Assembly (NCBI RefSeq): GCF_026914185.1
Contig: NC_070558.1
Span: 2,666,001 to 2,730,000, forward strand
DNA: 64,000 bases
Origin: Puccinia triticina
Taxonomy: Eukaryota; Basidiomycota; Pucciniomycetes; Pucciniales; Pucciniaceae
Direction: 5' to 3'
The translations under genes were made by a program, and so were the position numbers. Shown in pieces: positions 11,516 through 23,379 of the stretch. Under the pieces are notes generated by a model. That model ran no database searches. It was given only the letters and a program-made list of their open reading frames with translations, and was not told the origin of the DNA. Each line of letters begins with the position of its first letter. Position 1 is the stretch's first letter.

Positions 11516-11729
11516 TAGAGATGGCACTTGACACCCGCCAATGGGTACCCGCCACACTTCAGCACATAATTCTATGCGCCTGCAGGCGCCCATGGCGGGT
11601 TCAAGGGGTTCCATTTTAGTAAAAATACATGCAGGGATCTGCACACGCGCAATGGGTACCTGCAAGCGCATAGAATCATGTGCTGAAGTGTGGCGGGTAC
11701 CCGCCGGCAGGTGCCAAGTGCCATCTCTA
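11516..11729. mobile_element. hAT-like MITE with 8-bp target duplication
   Basis: 214-bp element with inverted ends TAGAGATGGCACTTG / CAAGTGCCATCTCTA, flanked on both sides by TGCACAAC (11508-11515 and 11730-11737), a perfect 8-bp duplication. The interior is palindromic around GGGTACCCGC and GGCGCCCATGG words. hAT superfamily follows from TSD length and TAGAGATG-type ends. Non-coding, so it must be mobilised in trans. Confidence 0.88.
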
Positions 11730-12309
11730 TGCACAACATTTGCCCCTGGGATTTTGGGTCCTTGGCTTTTGCTCTTGTACCAACATCATAAGAAAATAAT
11801 CATGTTTCCTCTTCCCTAGCAAGTAAGGATTGACATCAGCTGGCAGTTGCAGTACCAACCTTGGCTAAAACTGTAATTTGGAATATTAGGCTCAAAGGTG
11901 AGTGAACTTAAAATGTGAATTGATTGTTGTTACATTTGGTCTGATATTGACATACATTTCTTTTTTCAATCAGATCATCCCGTGCCCCTCCCACCTTCCA
12001 GATATCCAGGTTGTCATCCAGGCCTTTCAACAAAATCTGCAGGCTCAACATGAAGAAACCCACTGCCTCATCAACACCCAACTGGATGATCCTGATGGCT
12101 GTGTGGCCAATATTGACAGCAGAGTGGCTTAAATAAAGTGTAGAGTGGCCAATATTGACAGCCAAGTGGCCAACATTGAACACTGATTGGTCAATTCTGA
12201 ACTCCCGCTAGCTAACCTGAATGCAGAAGTTGCATCTCTGAAGGATGCTGCAGACACCCAACTTCAAGAGAAAATTGAGGTCAAAACTTGGATCCAACAA
12301 TGATTGCAG
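11730..12309 (+). other. Intergenic with dispersed repeat fragment (coiled-coil-like)
   Basis: 11950-12300 can be read as a short peptide with FQQNLQAQHEETHCLI and repeated NIDS/VANI words, resembling the coiled coil of a transposon gag-like protein. It is frame-broken, and part of it recurs in inverted form at 2266-2360. The intact parent is not in the window. Confidence 0.4.
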
Positions 12310-12499
12310 TAGAGATTGCCAAGTGGACCCGCGCGCAGGTACCCGGGAACCGCGTGGGGTACCCGCCACATGGCGTCGGGTACCCGCGCGCGGGTGCCGT
12401 GTACGGGTCCGGGTGTGGGATTTTGGGCAAAAAAGCACCAGGTACACAGATACCCGCGGCAGGCGGGTCTTCCAGGTACCCGGTTACCCGCTGTTACGG

Positions 12500-13290
12500 T
12501 CACCAAGGGGGTTGATTCCTCGAGATGACCGGGACAGATTCTGGTTATCAAGGGGAATCAGCCCTCTTGATGACAGGGACGGACCCCGGTCATCGAGAGG
12601 AATACAGCCCTCTTGATTACCGGGATCTGTCCCGGTCATCAAGAAGAATCAGCCCTCCCGATGACCGGGATTTGTCCTGGTCATTGGGAGGGTCAGGGTT
12701 GTTTTCTCTTGATGACCGGGACAGATCCTGGTCATCGGGAGGAATAAACCCTCTTGATGACCGGGAAAGACCCTGGTCATTGAGAGGAATTGAACCCTCT
12801 AGGTGACCCAGACAGATCTTGGTCATCAAGGGGAATCAGCCCTCTCAATGACCAGGACAGATCCTGGTCATTGAGAGGAAACAACCCTCTCGATGACCGG
12901 GACAGAACCCAGTCATCGAGATAAAACAACACTCTTTATGACCAAGACAGGACCCGGTCATTGAGAGGAAACAACCCTCTTGATGACCGTGACAGAACCC
13001 GGTCATCGTGAGGAAACAAACCTCTCGATGACCGGGATAGAACCCGCTCATGGAGAGGTTTGTTTCCTCTTGATGACTGGAACAGACCCCGGTCATCAAG
13101 AGGAAACAAGCCTCTCGATGAGCGGGGTCTATCCTGGTCATTGAGAGGGTTGTTTCCTCCTGATTACCAGGATCTCTCCCGGTCATCAAGAGGAAACAAC
13201 CCTCCCGATGACTGGGACAGAGCCCGGTCATCGAGAGGAACCATCACTCCTGATGAAAAGTCTGTAGCTGTCATCGAGTGAGTGTTGGAT
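12500..13290. repeat. CCGGTCATC hairpin array A
   Basis: About 12 imperfect units of 60-64 bp, each with a hairpin of the form TCGATGACCGGGA...CCCGGTCATCGAG followed by AGGAA(A/T)CAACCCTC spacer. Units diverge by many transitions. Located in the left half of the 12310-13904 element. Confidence 0.9.
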
Positions 13291-13338
13291 AAAGAAAAGC
13301 ACAAGTAACCAAAAGTACCGCTGGTACCTGCCTGCGGG

Positions 13339-13804
13339 CAACACTGGGTCGCTACGCTATTTCAGCGCTACGCGTTAGCGTAGCGGCAAATAGCGCCCCT
13401 CTATTTTGCATAGCGTTAGCGCGCTGTTAGCGCCGCTACGCTGCGCTAATTTTCAGCGGCGCTAACAGCGCGCCAATTCTTTGTTAGCGTTAGCGCGCCG
13501 CTACAGTCGCTACGCTACGCTGCGCTGCGCTACAGCGCTTTTAGCGGAAAAAAGCCATTTTTTCCCGCTAAAGGCGCTGTAGCGCAGCGTAGCGCGCGCT
13601 CTTTTGCGCCCTGCATGTGTAGCGTTAGCGCAATTGCGCCCATCTGCGCTAACGCTACGCTATCAGCTAAAATAGCTGCGCACCGCGTGCGCGTAGCGTT
13701 AGCGCATATGCGTGCAATTGCGCTAACGCTACGCTAAAAAATAGCGCATTTGCGCTGCGCTACGCTACACTAACCGCTATGGTTAGCGTAGCGACCCAGT
13801 GTTG
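13339..13804. mobile_element. Foldback MITE (TAGCGTAGCG type)
   Basis: 466 bp with inverted ends CAACACTGGGTCGCTACGC / GCGTAGCGACCCAGTGTTG and a body of TAGCGTTAGCGC words in both orientations. CTGCGGG (7 bp) is present on both sides (13332-13338 and 13805-13811). Nested in the GGGTACCCG subterminal part of the 12310-13904 element, so it inserted later. The CA...TG ends and 7-8-bp duplication fit a hAT-type MITE. Confidence 0.75.
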
Positions 13805-14090
13805 CTGCGGGTGCCATGTATGGGTACAGGTGTCTGAATATCACAAAAAACACCGCGGGTACCCGGACACGCGGCAGGTACCCGGGTCCACTTGGCAATC
13901 TCTAGATTGCAGGACCTCAGCAGATGTCCATGAGGCCATAGAGGTTGATCTCCTACTCACTTCTAATCCTCAACCATCACTGTCTCTACCGTCAAAAATA
14001 TCTCTTTTCCTTTTCTTGAAATTTGATGCTGTCAGCCTATGTGATGCCAAGGACAAATCCTTCTAGCTACACGTGGTGCAAAATCAGATA

Positions 14091-15031
14091 CGTGTTTACT
14101 TTGCACACGGAGGGAAACTCGTTGCACACGGGAATTTCCGTTGACTCGACGTCAGGTGATGTCGGGCCCCCCTCCGTGCGCGCCACCAGCTGCCCTCAAA
14201 AAACTATCCGCACACAGGGGTGCCGTGCGGTTACTGCTGGCCGGGTTGAGACACTCCTGCCATCCGGAGGAAACAATACCCTCGATGACAGGCACAGACC
14301 GGTCATCAAGAGACTACATCCCTCTCAATGACCGGAATAGACTGGTCATTGAGAGGACACATCCCCCTTGATGACTGGTACAGACCGGTCATTGAGAGGC
14401 TACATCCCTCTCAATGACCAGCACAGACCGGTTATCAATAGGCTACATCCCTCTCAATGCCCGGCATTCCGGTCATCAAGAGGCTAAATCCCTCTCAATG
14501 ACTGGCATAGACCGGTCAGCAATAGGCTACATCCCTCTTGATGACCGGAATTGACTGGTCCTCAGGAGGTTACATCCCTCCCAATGACCGGATTATACCG
14601 GTCATTGGGAGGGATGTAACCTCCTGAGGACCAGTCAATTCCGGTCATCAAGAGGGATGTAGCCTATTGCTGACCGGTCTATGCCAGTCATTGAGAGGGA
14701 TTTAGCCTCTTGATGACCGGAATGCTGGTCATTGAGAGGGATGTAGCCTCTCGATGACTGGTCTGTACCGGTCATCAAGGGGGATGTGTCCTCTCAATGA
14801 CCAGTCTATTCCGGTCATTGAGAGGGATGTAGTCTCTTGATGACCGGTCTGTGCCGGTAATTGAGGGTATTGTTTCCTCCGGATGGCAGGAGTGTCTCAA
14901 CCCGGCCAGCAGTAACCGCACGGCACCCCTGTGTGCGGATAGTTTTTTGAGGGCAGCTGGTGGCGCGCACGGAGGGGAGCCCAACGTCACCTGATGTTGA
15001 TTCAACGGAAATTCCTGTGCGCAACAAGTTT
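14091..15031. mobile_element. Palindromic element, TTTACTTYGCRCAC family, right end lost
   Basis: An inverted repeat centred near 14597: 14091-14280 is mirrored at 14870-15031. The arms carry the same blocks as the 40296-42090 element (GTTTACTT..CACGGAGGGA, GGGCCCCCCTCCGTGCGCG, AAAAAACTATCCGCACAC) with GACCGGTCAT hairpins between. The right arm stops at 15031, where the GGAGTG element (copy 2) begins; the missing terminal bases are not found beyond 24510. Older than the 40296 copy judging by many transitions. Confidence 0.82.
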
Positions 15032-15413
15032 GGGGCCGGCTTTATGCACTCCAAATATTTACTACATGCACTCCAAAAAAGGAGTGAAGTTTTGTCTACT
15101 CCAATGAATGTTGGAGTGAACAAAGGTTCACTCCAAAAGTGGGCTAAATTGGAGTGTTCAGAAGTTCACTCCAATATATATTTGGAATGAACCTTTGTTC
15201 ACTCCAAAAGTGTGCTAAATTGGACTGTTCAGAAGTTCACTCCAATATTTATTGGAGTGAAAACTTGTGCACTCCAAAAAAATGGAGTATAAAATTAGGC
15301 ACTCAAACTGTAGAGTGGAGTTCAACCCACTACATTTTTTTGGTGTGGACCACTGGGCACTCCAAAAAAGTGTGGCCAGTGATTCCCATGGAAAAAGAGC
15401 AGATAAATAGGCT
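15032..15413. mobile_element. GGAGTG hairpin element, copy 2, left part
   Basis: Starts GGGGCCGGCTTTATGCACTC, the inverted complement of the right end at 24480-24510, so this copy shows both TIRs. It contains several GGAGTGAAC...GTTCACTCC hairpins. Interrupted at 15414-15418 (CAGAC) by the gypsy insertion and resumes at 24042. Confidence 0.85.
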
Positions 15414-15418
15414 CAGAC

Positions 15419-16042
15419 TGTCAGCCGCCTACTAGTCCAGACAGCGCAGGCAACGACAACCCTTGGGCCGCCACAAGCGAGGGCGGCCCGCAACCAATTA
15501 AGAGAGGGCCTGGAGCCCTCAAGTGAGCACATTGATGTTGAAGGACTCAGGACTCGGGTATCGACCTCGAGTGAGCGAGTGAACACCGCCTGGGACCTCC
15601 TTAGAGATTCCCAGGAGGATAGATGGTCCGGTAGACCGAACCACAAGTCAGCCCAGCACAGATGGGGTATAAGTACTGGGGAACCTTCCTACCAGGAAGG
15701 ATCCCCCAGATCAGTTACCAAGCCCACCAATATTGTTGTATTTGACCACCAACGCCCACTTACAACAATTGGGGCCCATTGATCCACCTTTTCTCTTTTT
15801 TCCGACTTATCCCTTGACTTTCCGCGCTTCGTCTCGGTAAGTCGACCTTTTCTTCCTTTTCTCTCTCTCCGTCCTAGAAAGGACTCTCTCTCGAATCTCT
15901 TAGATTCCGGTTGTATTCGCTCAACCAGCCCCTCCAGACGGAGGCGCGGCTTTTCTCCTTGTGCTGCGGCCAAGTCGAGCACCGACAGACAGTCGTGACA
16001 GCTGAGATCAGCCGTCAAACCTTGATTATATCAACGGTTTCA
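15419..16042 (+). repeat. Extra gypsy LTR in inverted orientation (3' end lost)
   Basis: Reverse complement of the neighbouring LTR 16045-16703 with only a few differences. It begins TGTCAGCCGCC, preceded by the target duplication CAGAC at 15414-15418, and lacks the terminal 35 bases. The two LTR copies face each other across a 37-nt centre (16043-16079), making a hairpin of more than 1.2 kb. It is covered by the same target duplication as the full element, so it arrived in the same event or formed by later rearrangement at that end. Confidence 0.88.
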
Positions 16043-16044
16043 AA

Positions 16045-16703
16045 TGTCAGGGCGTGCCTCTATAGTGGCAACGCCTGAATGAAACCGTTGATATAATCAA
16101 GGTTTGACAGCTGATCTCAGCTGTCACGACTGTCTGTCGGTGCTCGACTTGGCCGCAGCACAAGGAGAAAAGCCGCGCCTCCGTCTGGAGGGGCTGGTTG
16201 AGCGAATACAACCGGAATCTAAGAGATTCGAGAGAGAGTCCTTTCTAGGACGGAGAGAGAGAAAAGGAAGAAAAGGTCGACTTACCGAGACGAAGCGCGG
16301 AAAGTCAAGGGATAAGTCGGAAAAAAGAGAAAAGGTGGATCAATGGGCCCCAATCGTTGTAAGTGGGCGTTGGTGGTCAAATACAACAATATTGGTGGGC
16401 TTGGTAACTGATCTGGGGGATCCTTCCTGGTAGGAAGGTTCCCCAGTACTTATACCCCATCTGTGCTGGGCTGACTTGTGGTCCGGTCTACCGGACCATC
16501 TATCCTCCTGGGAATCTCTAAGGAGGTCCCAGGCGGTGTTCACTCGCTCACTCGAGGTCGATACCCGAGTCCTGAGTCCTTCAACATCAATGTGCTCACT
16601 TGAGGGCTCCAGGCCCTCTCTTACTTGGTTGCGGGCCGCCCTTGCTTGTGGCGGCCCGAGGGTTGTCGTCGCCTGCGCTGTCTGGACTAGTAGGCGGCTG
16701 ACA
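16045..16703 (-). repeat. Ty3/gypsy 3' LTR
   Basis: 659 bp, TGTCAG...CTGACA ends. Matches the 5' LTR at 23380-24041 with about a dozen differences including a 3-nt indel, so the insertion is not recent. The C-terminus of the pol frame runs about 100 nt into this LTR. Confidence 0.93.
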
Positions 16704-19448
16704 CTCGCCCCCCCAAAAAAGCACTGCTCTGATCAGAGTAGTGCCAGGATTGCGACGCTTGGCGGCGCAAAACTTTCGCAGCAACACGTCTGCATTAAGG
16801 ATAGCGTTCTTCGGCAGCCATTTGTCATGGTCCGCCGACAGCCCTTTAAACCTCGTCAGGTAAAGACGACAGTCTTGACCCTGGATCCTCGTAAGCTTTT
16901 CGTCGAGGATCAGGAAAGCAACATTGTCGTCTGTCAGCTCAGGAAGCATATCCGGAACCACAGGAGCAGGAGGCTCGCCATGGTCGCCATCAACCACATA
17001 CTTCTTGAGCAAACTAACCGGGAATGTAGGATGCTTAAGATCAAATCCTTCCGTCAGAACAACCTCGACGGTGTTTCGCCCGTGCAGAGCTTTAACAAAA
17101 AACGGCCCCACAAAGGCGTCCTTCAGCTTGCGGTTGCCACCCAAGTTCTGAAAATTTACGGTTGAGACAAGTACTCTGTCGCCAACACATATGTCATGGT
17201 CGCGGTGTGACTTGTCCCACCGTTCCTTGTTATACGCAACGGCCTCCGCCAGGCAGGAGCTGGCTTGCTCTTCGGCTCGCAGCATCATCTCCTGAAACCG
17301 TGCAGCAGACGGGTGCAGAGTAACTGCCTTACTAAGGACCAAGTCCCGCGGCATATGCGGAATCCAACCTCGTTCAAGCTCACACGGCGTCTTACCCGTG
17401 CTGGAGTGGACACTGGAATTGTACGCGTGTTCCAACGCTGGTAGCAATGAGACCCAATCGTGGGTATAACCCTCACTATCTTTGAACTGTAGCCCAAACG
17501 CGCAGTACCGACGGATCATGTCCTCTAACGTCTGGATCATACGTTCAGCCAGCCCGTCGGTCTGCGGGTGGTAGGCCGTAGAGAACAACAACTTTGTCCC
17601 CATAAGCTGGAAGAGACTCTTCCAGAACTCAGAGGTGAACTTGGGGTCGCGATCAGTGATGATGACCTTAGGGCAACCGACATCATGGATAACCGAATTC
17701 CAGAACAGAAGCGCAACATCCAGCGCAGTGTTCTCCTTATAGCAAGGCAAGAACCGTGCTCGTTTAGAAAAACGGTCCACAATAACAAGAACGGCGTTAA
17801 AGCTGTCCTTACCCCCTGGCGGCAGCGCAGTGACAAAGTCCATATTGATCACTTCCCAGCGCTGTTTAGGCTCCTCGATAGCTTGCAACAAACCAAATCG
17901 CCTGCCCGTTGCTTTATTAGCTTTCTGGCAACGGTCACAGTTGGAGCAGTACTTTTCCACACGAACGGTCCATCCCGGCCACCAGGCCAACACTCGCAAC
18001 CGCTCCACCGTCCTTTCTTTCGAGAAATGGCCTGCCGCAACATTATCGTGACACTCGTGGAGCATAAGGCGTATATGCTCTTCTTCAACCAGAACTAACG
18101 CACAATGATTGCCGGTGCGATGGTATAGAAGGCCATCCAAGAGAATAAAACGGCCTGCATCGAAGTTCGCTTTCCAGGGCTCTTCCAACTGGGAAATCAA
18201 ATCCGGCTGGGGGTACTTAGACCGAAGAATCCCAACCAGGGCCGCCGTGTTTTTGTTCGCGTCGTAGCTACGCTCGACGGAGTCCCAAAACTCGTCAGAT
18301 AACCCACTGACACTAATAGCCATGATGGGCACCTCTCGCGTAACCTCTTCTTTGTCGAACGCCGGGTTATCGTTGTCATTCGGCAATGCCCACCTGGACA
18401 GCCCATCCGCGTTTTTATGGACCAACCCATCCCTATGCACAATGGTCATCGAACCGCGCCATTCTTGTATAGAAATTTGCCAGCGCATCATGTGCCGACT
18501 GGGGGTTTTCATGTTAAGTAGGGACTTCAAGGCGACACAGTCGGTAATTACCGTAAAAACGCAACCGTCCAAGTAATAATACAGCTTCTCCAGTGCCCAG
18601 ACCAGGCAGAGGCACTCCAGCTGTGAGGCACCGTACTTCTTTTCGGATTCCTTCAGCTGCCGTGATATAAAGCAAATTGGGCCCTCCTGCTCCTTATCAC
18701 CTACCATCTGAATCTGGTGAAGCGCCGCGCCAATACCTTCCATACAAGCATCGACGTACAGAAGAAACGGCCGGCGCGAGTCCGGGTGGAACAGAAGTGG
18801 CGCCGTGGTAAGAGCAACGCGCAACGCCTTATACGCTTCAATCCGCTCAAGCGTCATCTCAAAAGCTACATTAGGGCTGCAGATTTTGTATAAACAGGAA
18901 GCCATAAGGTTGAAGTCTTTGATATGGAGGCGGTAATACCCCGCAAAGCCCAGGAAAGACTGTAGTTCTTTAACAGAAGCAGGAATAGGCTTCAGGAGGA
19001 CAGCCGCCACGCGGTTCTGATCAATTCCTAGTGACAGGCCATTAACAATATGCCCTAACGCCTTCAGTTCCGAAAAACCAAAAGAGCACTTAGTCAGCGA
19101 AATTTTCATACCCATCGAAATGACCTTTTGGAGAACAATGCGCAATTTAGTTAAATGCTCCTCCCAAGTATCAGTGAAGACAATGATGTCATCAATGTAG
19201 ATAATCAGCCAGAGCTCACTCAGTTCCATACGGAACTCCGTATCCATCATGCGTTGGAAGTGAGATGGCGCGTTCTTGATGCCGAAGGGCATGCGCAGGT
19301 ACTCATGGATTCCCATATGAGAAATAATGCGCAGGAACTGCCTGCTATCCTTGCTAACAGTGTTCTGGTGGAAGCCCTTCAGAACATCCATGCAGGTAAT
19401 GTACTTAGCCCCATGCAGCTTAGTCAAAGATTCAGTGATCTTTGGCAT
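16596..19448 (-). pseudogene. Ty3/gypsy pol: RT, RNase H, integrase, chromodomain
   Basis: 950 codons continuing the gag-pol frame after an in-frame TGA. In order: RT core (MDVLKGFHQ, MPFGIKNAPSHFQRMMD, catalytic YIDDIIVF), RNase H (LLYVDACMEGIGAALHQ, YGASQLECLCLVWALEK), integrase zinc finger (HECHDNVAAGH ... CSNCDRC), integrase core with Asp in VINMDFVTALP, Asp in IITDRDPKFTSEFW and Glu in GLAERMIQTLED, and a C-terminal chromodomain-like stretch (YLTRFKGLSADHDKWLP). That last feature places it among chromoviruses, whose integrases target modified chromatin. All catalytic residues appear intact; only the stop at 19455-19457 separates it from gag. Confidence 0.93.
16704..16725 (-). other. Putative polypurine tract
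   Basis: On the minus strand a TTTTTTGGGGGGGCGAG run lies directly before the 3' LTR, the expected place for the plus-strand primer. It is a G-run preceded by T rather than A, so the call rests mainly on position. Confidence 0.5.
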
Positions 19449-19454
19449 CGGGTA

Positions 19455-21923
19455 TCAGTCAGGAGTCGTATAGGAGTTCAGAGCGCGGAAATCGCCTACC
19501 AGTCGAGACTTCTCCTTGTTCCATACAATAATTACCGGGGTTGTGATAGAAACCCCCTCATTGGATCCTACTTTGCGTAAAATGCCCATCCTGACCAACA
19601 ATTCCACATGCTCTTCGATAGCCGCTCTGGTGCGCGGGCTGGCCAGGTAGGGAGACTTACGCAGCGCCAGGGGATAAGGCTTATCCACGGTAAGAGTGAT
19701 TTCGACCTCATGGCCTTTGATCGACCCAAAAGGTTGGTCCGTTGTAGCAAAGGCCGCTTTGTTTTCCGACAAGGCTCGGAGGAGCTCAGACCGTTGCAGC
19801 TCGGTGATCTCGCCACTGATCTTGCAATCCCGTAGAGCCTCTTCTTCAAAGGAGAGCGCCACCTTGTGCTCCGGAGTTATCGAATTGATAGTTTCATCAA
19901 AGTCAAAGGTGCGGATCCCAATGGTGAAGCGCCGCTTATCGGAATTCAACAGGGAGATTTTATAATGGGACAAGTAATCATTACCCACAATAAAATACCG
20001 TGCAGACATGTTGTCCATTACCACGAACTTCATAACCATTCGCACATTCTGTAATACCAAGCGTATATTAACAACACCCAAAGGAACCAGCGCTCCCGAC
20101 GCGCTGTGGAATTTTCCAGGCTGAATGGGCAATATGAACTTCTCCCACCCGGGACAGAAGCGTGCCAAGTAACCTTTACTGACCACCGAGCGGACCGCGC
20201 CACTATCCAGCAGGACCAGACAGTCCTTGTCACAACAAGTCATCTGAACCAAATTGTTCCTACCACGGGACGTGTCGACAGCAGCCGTGCTACTAGAGAT
20301 AGCCCCAATAATTGGGCCGTCACCCTCATGGTCGCTATCTTGTTCTGTTGCGGGGTCAGCCTCGGGCTCCTCGTCAACACTGTTAACATTCTTGGGACAT
20401 GTGCGGGAGGTATGACCCGTTCCTTTGCACAAATAACACTTAACATCCGACAAGGGAACCTTACCCTTATCTCCCACCGCACTCGGCGGCTTAGCAGGGG
20501 CGGCTGGGGAGGTCGGCGTACTCTTGGGAGGGAAACGGCGACGGCCAAGGCGGGTTTTATCGCAGATGTCCTCCAAGATGTTAATGAAGGAGCTCAGATC
20601 TTCATCCGGCTTTTTCATAGCATTCTTGGCCGCGTACTCAACCTCATTGTCCATAAGGTTCAAAAGTTTAAAATTTATGGACTCGTTGTCAATCGTCGGC
20701 TCAAAGAAACGGAGCCGATTGTACTGGCGCGTGACCCACTGCGCCGGTGCGGTCTTGCCAGGAATGAACCTGTCGGATGAAAAGGCATTTTGCTTCTTCC
20801 GTTTCCATGCGGAGTGACCAAACTTCTTACAAATCTCCGTCCTCCAAAACGCCCAGGTAGTGTCATGGTGAGAAAGCCGCATTGTTTCGTACCACAACAG
20901 TGCCGTACCCGTGAGCATTGTGAGGAGCTTCAGAACAATGACCTCGTCATCCACGTGGCTGTCCTTATGCGCGGTGTCTATCCACTGCACAAAACGTAGG
21001 TGATAATACTCACCTTCCCCCGAGAAGGTAGGCCAATCTGACTTAGCAATTGCCATGTTCAGACGCTTCTTTAATTCAGGGTCAATGCCTCCCTCATCCC
21101 GCTGGGGAGGCCGAGCCGAGGGGGCATAGGGGTGAGCATGGGCGAGATGGGGAGGGGCATCGCGGCTAGGAATGGATTTAACAGCCGTTTGGACTGTGTC
21201 CGACAGGCTAGAGATCTCTTCCCGCAGGCGGGCTCCTTCCGAGCGGTATTGACTCATTACCCTGTCAATTTTATCATTTAGCTTAAGGAAATCAACACGC
21301 TGATTCTCACTCTGTTCCTCCAGCTTTTGTTTAACGTCGCTATTGGCCCGGGACTCTTGCGGCGAGGAGCTTCTCTGCTGGAGACGGTCAAACAGTTTAT
21401 GCTTGAGTTGAAGGAACTTTTGGTCAAAGTAGCCTGTCCACTGCGGGCTCGGTGGTTCAACCTTAGCAGGGGGAGAATCATGCCGCGGTAGGCGCAATAT
21501 ATGTTGTTCTAATTCAAAGATGCGGGTGTGCAAGCTCTGTACCTCATGTATAAGCTTGTCGTCGCTGTTATCGCGGCTCACAATATCAGAAACCGTGATA
21601 TCAAGCGCATTCTGCACGAAGGCTTTTATCCTAGATTCCATGCCATCAGTGTCACCACTTTGCTCTCCAAGCCTCAGCTTTTCCACTGTATCTTCCAGCT
21701 CATTCACCCGTGCATTCAGGGTTTGGACCAACTCAACATTTCCGGTAACAGAAGCAGCAATAGTATTACTAGTTTGAGACAGACCATGAATAGAAAACTT
21801 AACAGACTTAAAATTATCGTGTATAATATCTTTAAGAAGGTGAACATTATTAGACACAGGAGTGGAAACATCTTTGTGTACTGATTTGACTAGGGAGGAA
21901 ATAGAGGAATCGGTGTGAGACAT
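19455..21923 (-). pseudogene. Ty3/gypsy gag, protease and RT N-terminus
   Basis: 822 codons. The N-terminal half is coiled-coil rich (residues about 1-250), followed by a gag-like core (WPTFSGEGEYYHLRFVQWID), a CCHC knuckle CYLCKGTGHTSRTC, an aspartic protease (CLVLLDSGAVRSVVS) and the first RT block (KSRLVGDFRALNSYTTPD). It ends in TGA exactly where the family has the Arg of PDRYP, so the stop is best explained by CGA to TGA. The next frame, pol, is in phase. Confidence 0.93.
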
Positions 21924-21926
21924 AAC

Positions 21927-22664
21927 TCAACGGGTATTGCCGTCGACAACTTTCTCGATCTCAGCAAACATCTGCTTGAGTATACCTGTGGCGTCCACCA
22001 GAGTTAGTGGCGCTAACGAGGCCCTTGGTTTTGGGTCCGCGACTGATCGATCGCCTGATATCCGCCCTGAATTGTTTGGCTCATGCGAAACAGTTCTTCG
22101 TATATTGACGTTCTGTAGTTGCGACGGCCCCTCATGCGACCGTTCTGTCCCGGTCCGTTCTGGCCCGGTCGGGGTCAAGCTGCTTGCTGAGCCGCTCCCT
22201 GTGGCCCGTTTGCCGGAGGCGCTGGTGAAGGGGCCTGTTGGCGTACAGAGGCTGCTGGGCGGTTTTGGCCCCGAGTGCGTCGGCTGGGGATGCTTGCCGG
22301 GTTGTTTGCTGGGTGGTTTGGCTGTCTGTTCGCCGGGTGGTTTGGGTGGGTCACGTGGGGATTCCATCCCTCCGTCAGAGACAACAGAATTTCCCGGCTG
22401 ATCAATTGTTCGAGGCTGTTGTGAGTCGTGATGGCTTGGTCCCGCAGGAGTATCATCGCCTCCTGGTTGTTGCCCGCGCGAGCCTCCAGGAACGCCTGTT
22501 TGAAGCGCAGGTGAGTTTGCAGAAGAAGCTCCGTTGTTGGGTTCCAACCGAGGCGGGCCGCTGCCATGTTTAAACTCGCCGGCCGGGACGAGGGAGGGTT
22601 TCGCGGACCTAGTAGAGGAGGCATGAGACCCAGTGTTACTGCTGGTCTTCTTAGGAGGGGTCAT
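21927..22664 (-). pseudogene. Gypsy 5' ORF 2 (Pro/Ser-rich), in frame with gag
   Basis: 245 codons rich in Pro, Ser, Gly and Thr with no recognised domain. It ends in TGA four nucleotides before the gag ATG, and both are in the same frame, so it may be an N-terminal gag extension split by a stop or a separate upstream ORF. The C-terminal 35 residues (TLVDATGILKQMFAEIEKVV) could form a helix leading into the gag coiled coil, which favours the first view. Confidence 0.6.
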
Positions 22665-22682
22665 GGTATTAATTTCGAAAAA

Positions 22683-23156
22683 CTAACCTGCCGGTTCAGT
22701 TACAACAATAATAGATTCGACGCTATCCGGAGATTCTCCCCGTACCGTGCTGTTGAGACGGATCGGTTCCCCAAGGGTGAGGATTCTTTTGACTTCCGCC
22801 GTGGAGCCTCTATTGGATGTCTCGCGGGATCTGACGTCGTCGATTAACCTGGCAATCGCTGGATGCGCGGGACGACTCGCGGTAGAGAGAGCAGGATCAA
22901 TGCCAGTGGCCACCGGAGATTCCTGGGTTATCGCAGGGTCCCGATGGGCAGTAGTGGAGGTAGTTGACGGGGGTACAGTATTGGCTGTATTACCGGTTCG
23001 TCTGAACAATCGATCAAAAAGATCCGCGACCTCGGTGGATCCTACTGGGGGAGCTGAGTTTCGTTGGACTTGTTCTTCCCCGGGGGCAGACGCAGGTCTT
23101 GGACGGTTCAACTGAAAAAAACTATGCAAGGAAGTTTGTCGTGAAGACACTAGCAA
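22683..23156 (-). pseudogene. Gypsy 5' ORF 1, in frame with ORF 2 and gag
   Basis: 157 codons, start ATG at 23156, ending in TAG (22683-22685), then 18 nt to the ATG of ORF 2 in the same frame. No domain recognised; residues about 40-55 (VADLFDRLFRRTG) look helical. From 23156 to 16596 the minus strand holds one frame of about 2190 codons with just three stops (TAG, TGA, TGA). Confidence 0.55.
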
Positions 23157-23379
23157 AACAAGATCCTTGTTAGAGTCGGGGTTTCCTGACTTGCGGGAAA
23201 AACTAAAACTTACTACTGTTACTGGTAGAAGTTTTCGCGAGAGAATGGGTTCGATTTCGGGACTCGTGTCTTACGATCGAACCTAGAGAGGGAGAAAAAA
23301 TCAAATCACACTGGTAAGTGGATAATAATCGAGTATATATAGGCTCAGGAAAAGGAAATTTCCCAATGAGGCCCCCAAA
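23157..23379 (-). other. Gypsy leader and putative primer-binding site
   Basis: Between the 5' LTR and the first ATG. On the minus strand the LTR end is followed directly by TTTGGGGGCCTCATTGGG; TGG near its start is the usual complement of tRNA CCA, so this is the likely primer-binding site. The matching tRNA cannot be named from this alone. Confidence 0.45.

Larger units (their letters stand above)
12310..13904. mobile_element. Composite hAT-like element with perfect 8-bp TSD
   Basis: Ends are TAGAGATTGCCAAGTGG / CCACTTGGCAATCTCTA, flanked by GATTGCAG on both sides (12302-12309 and 13905-13912). The subterminal regions on both sides carry GGGTACCCG words as in the 214-bp relative at 11516. 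Inside are a CCGGTCATC hairpin array (about 12500-13290) and a separate foldback MITE (13339-13804). No transposase gene; it is a non-autonomous element of 1595 bp including nested material. Confidence 0.88.

Noticed and set aside
12525..13231. Repetitive ORFs with DDRDRSWSSRG or MTGFCPGHREGCF motifs
   Set aside because: Products of CCGGTCATC hairpin arrays read in frame; both strands give similar ORFs because units are palindromic.
15689..16433. Identical 109-codon ORFs in opposite orientation
   Set aside because: They lie inside the inverted LTR pair and are not conserved protein families; duplication reflects the LTRs.
19455..21929. Selenocysteine or reassigned TGA codons in the transposons
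   Set aside because: The intact ALG7 frame has no internal TGA, and TGA falls on conserved Arg codons, so decay by C-to-T change is simpler. Readthrough is kept only as an open alternative for the gypsy 5' ORFs.
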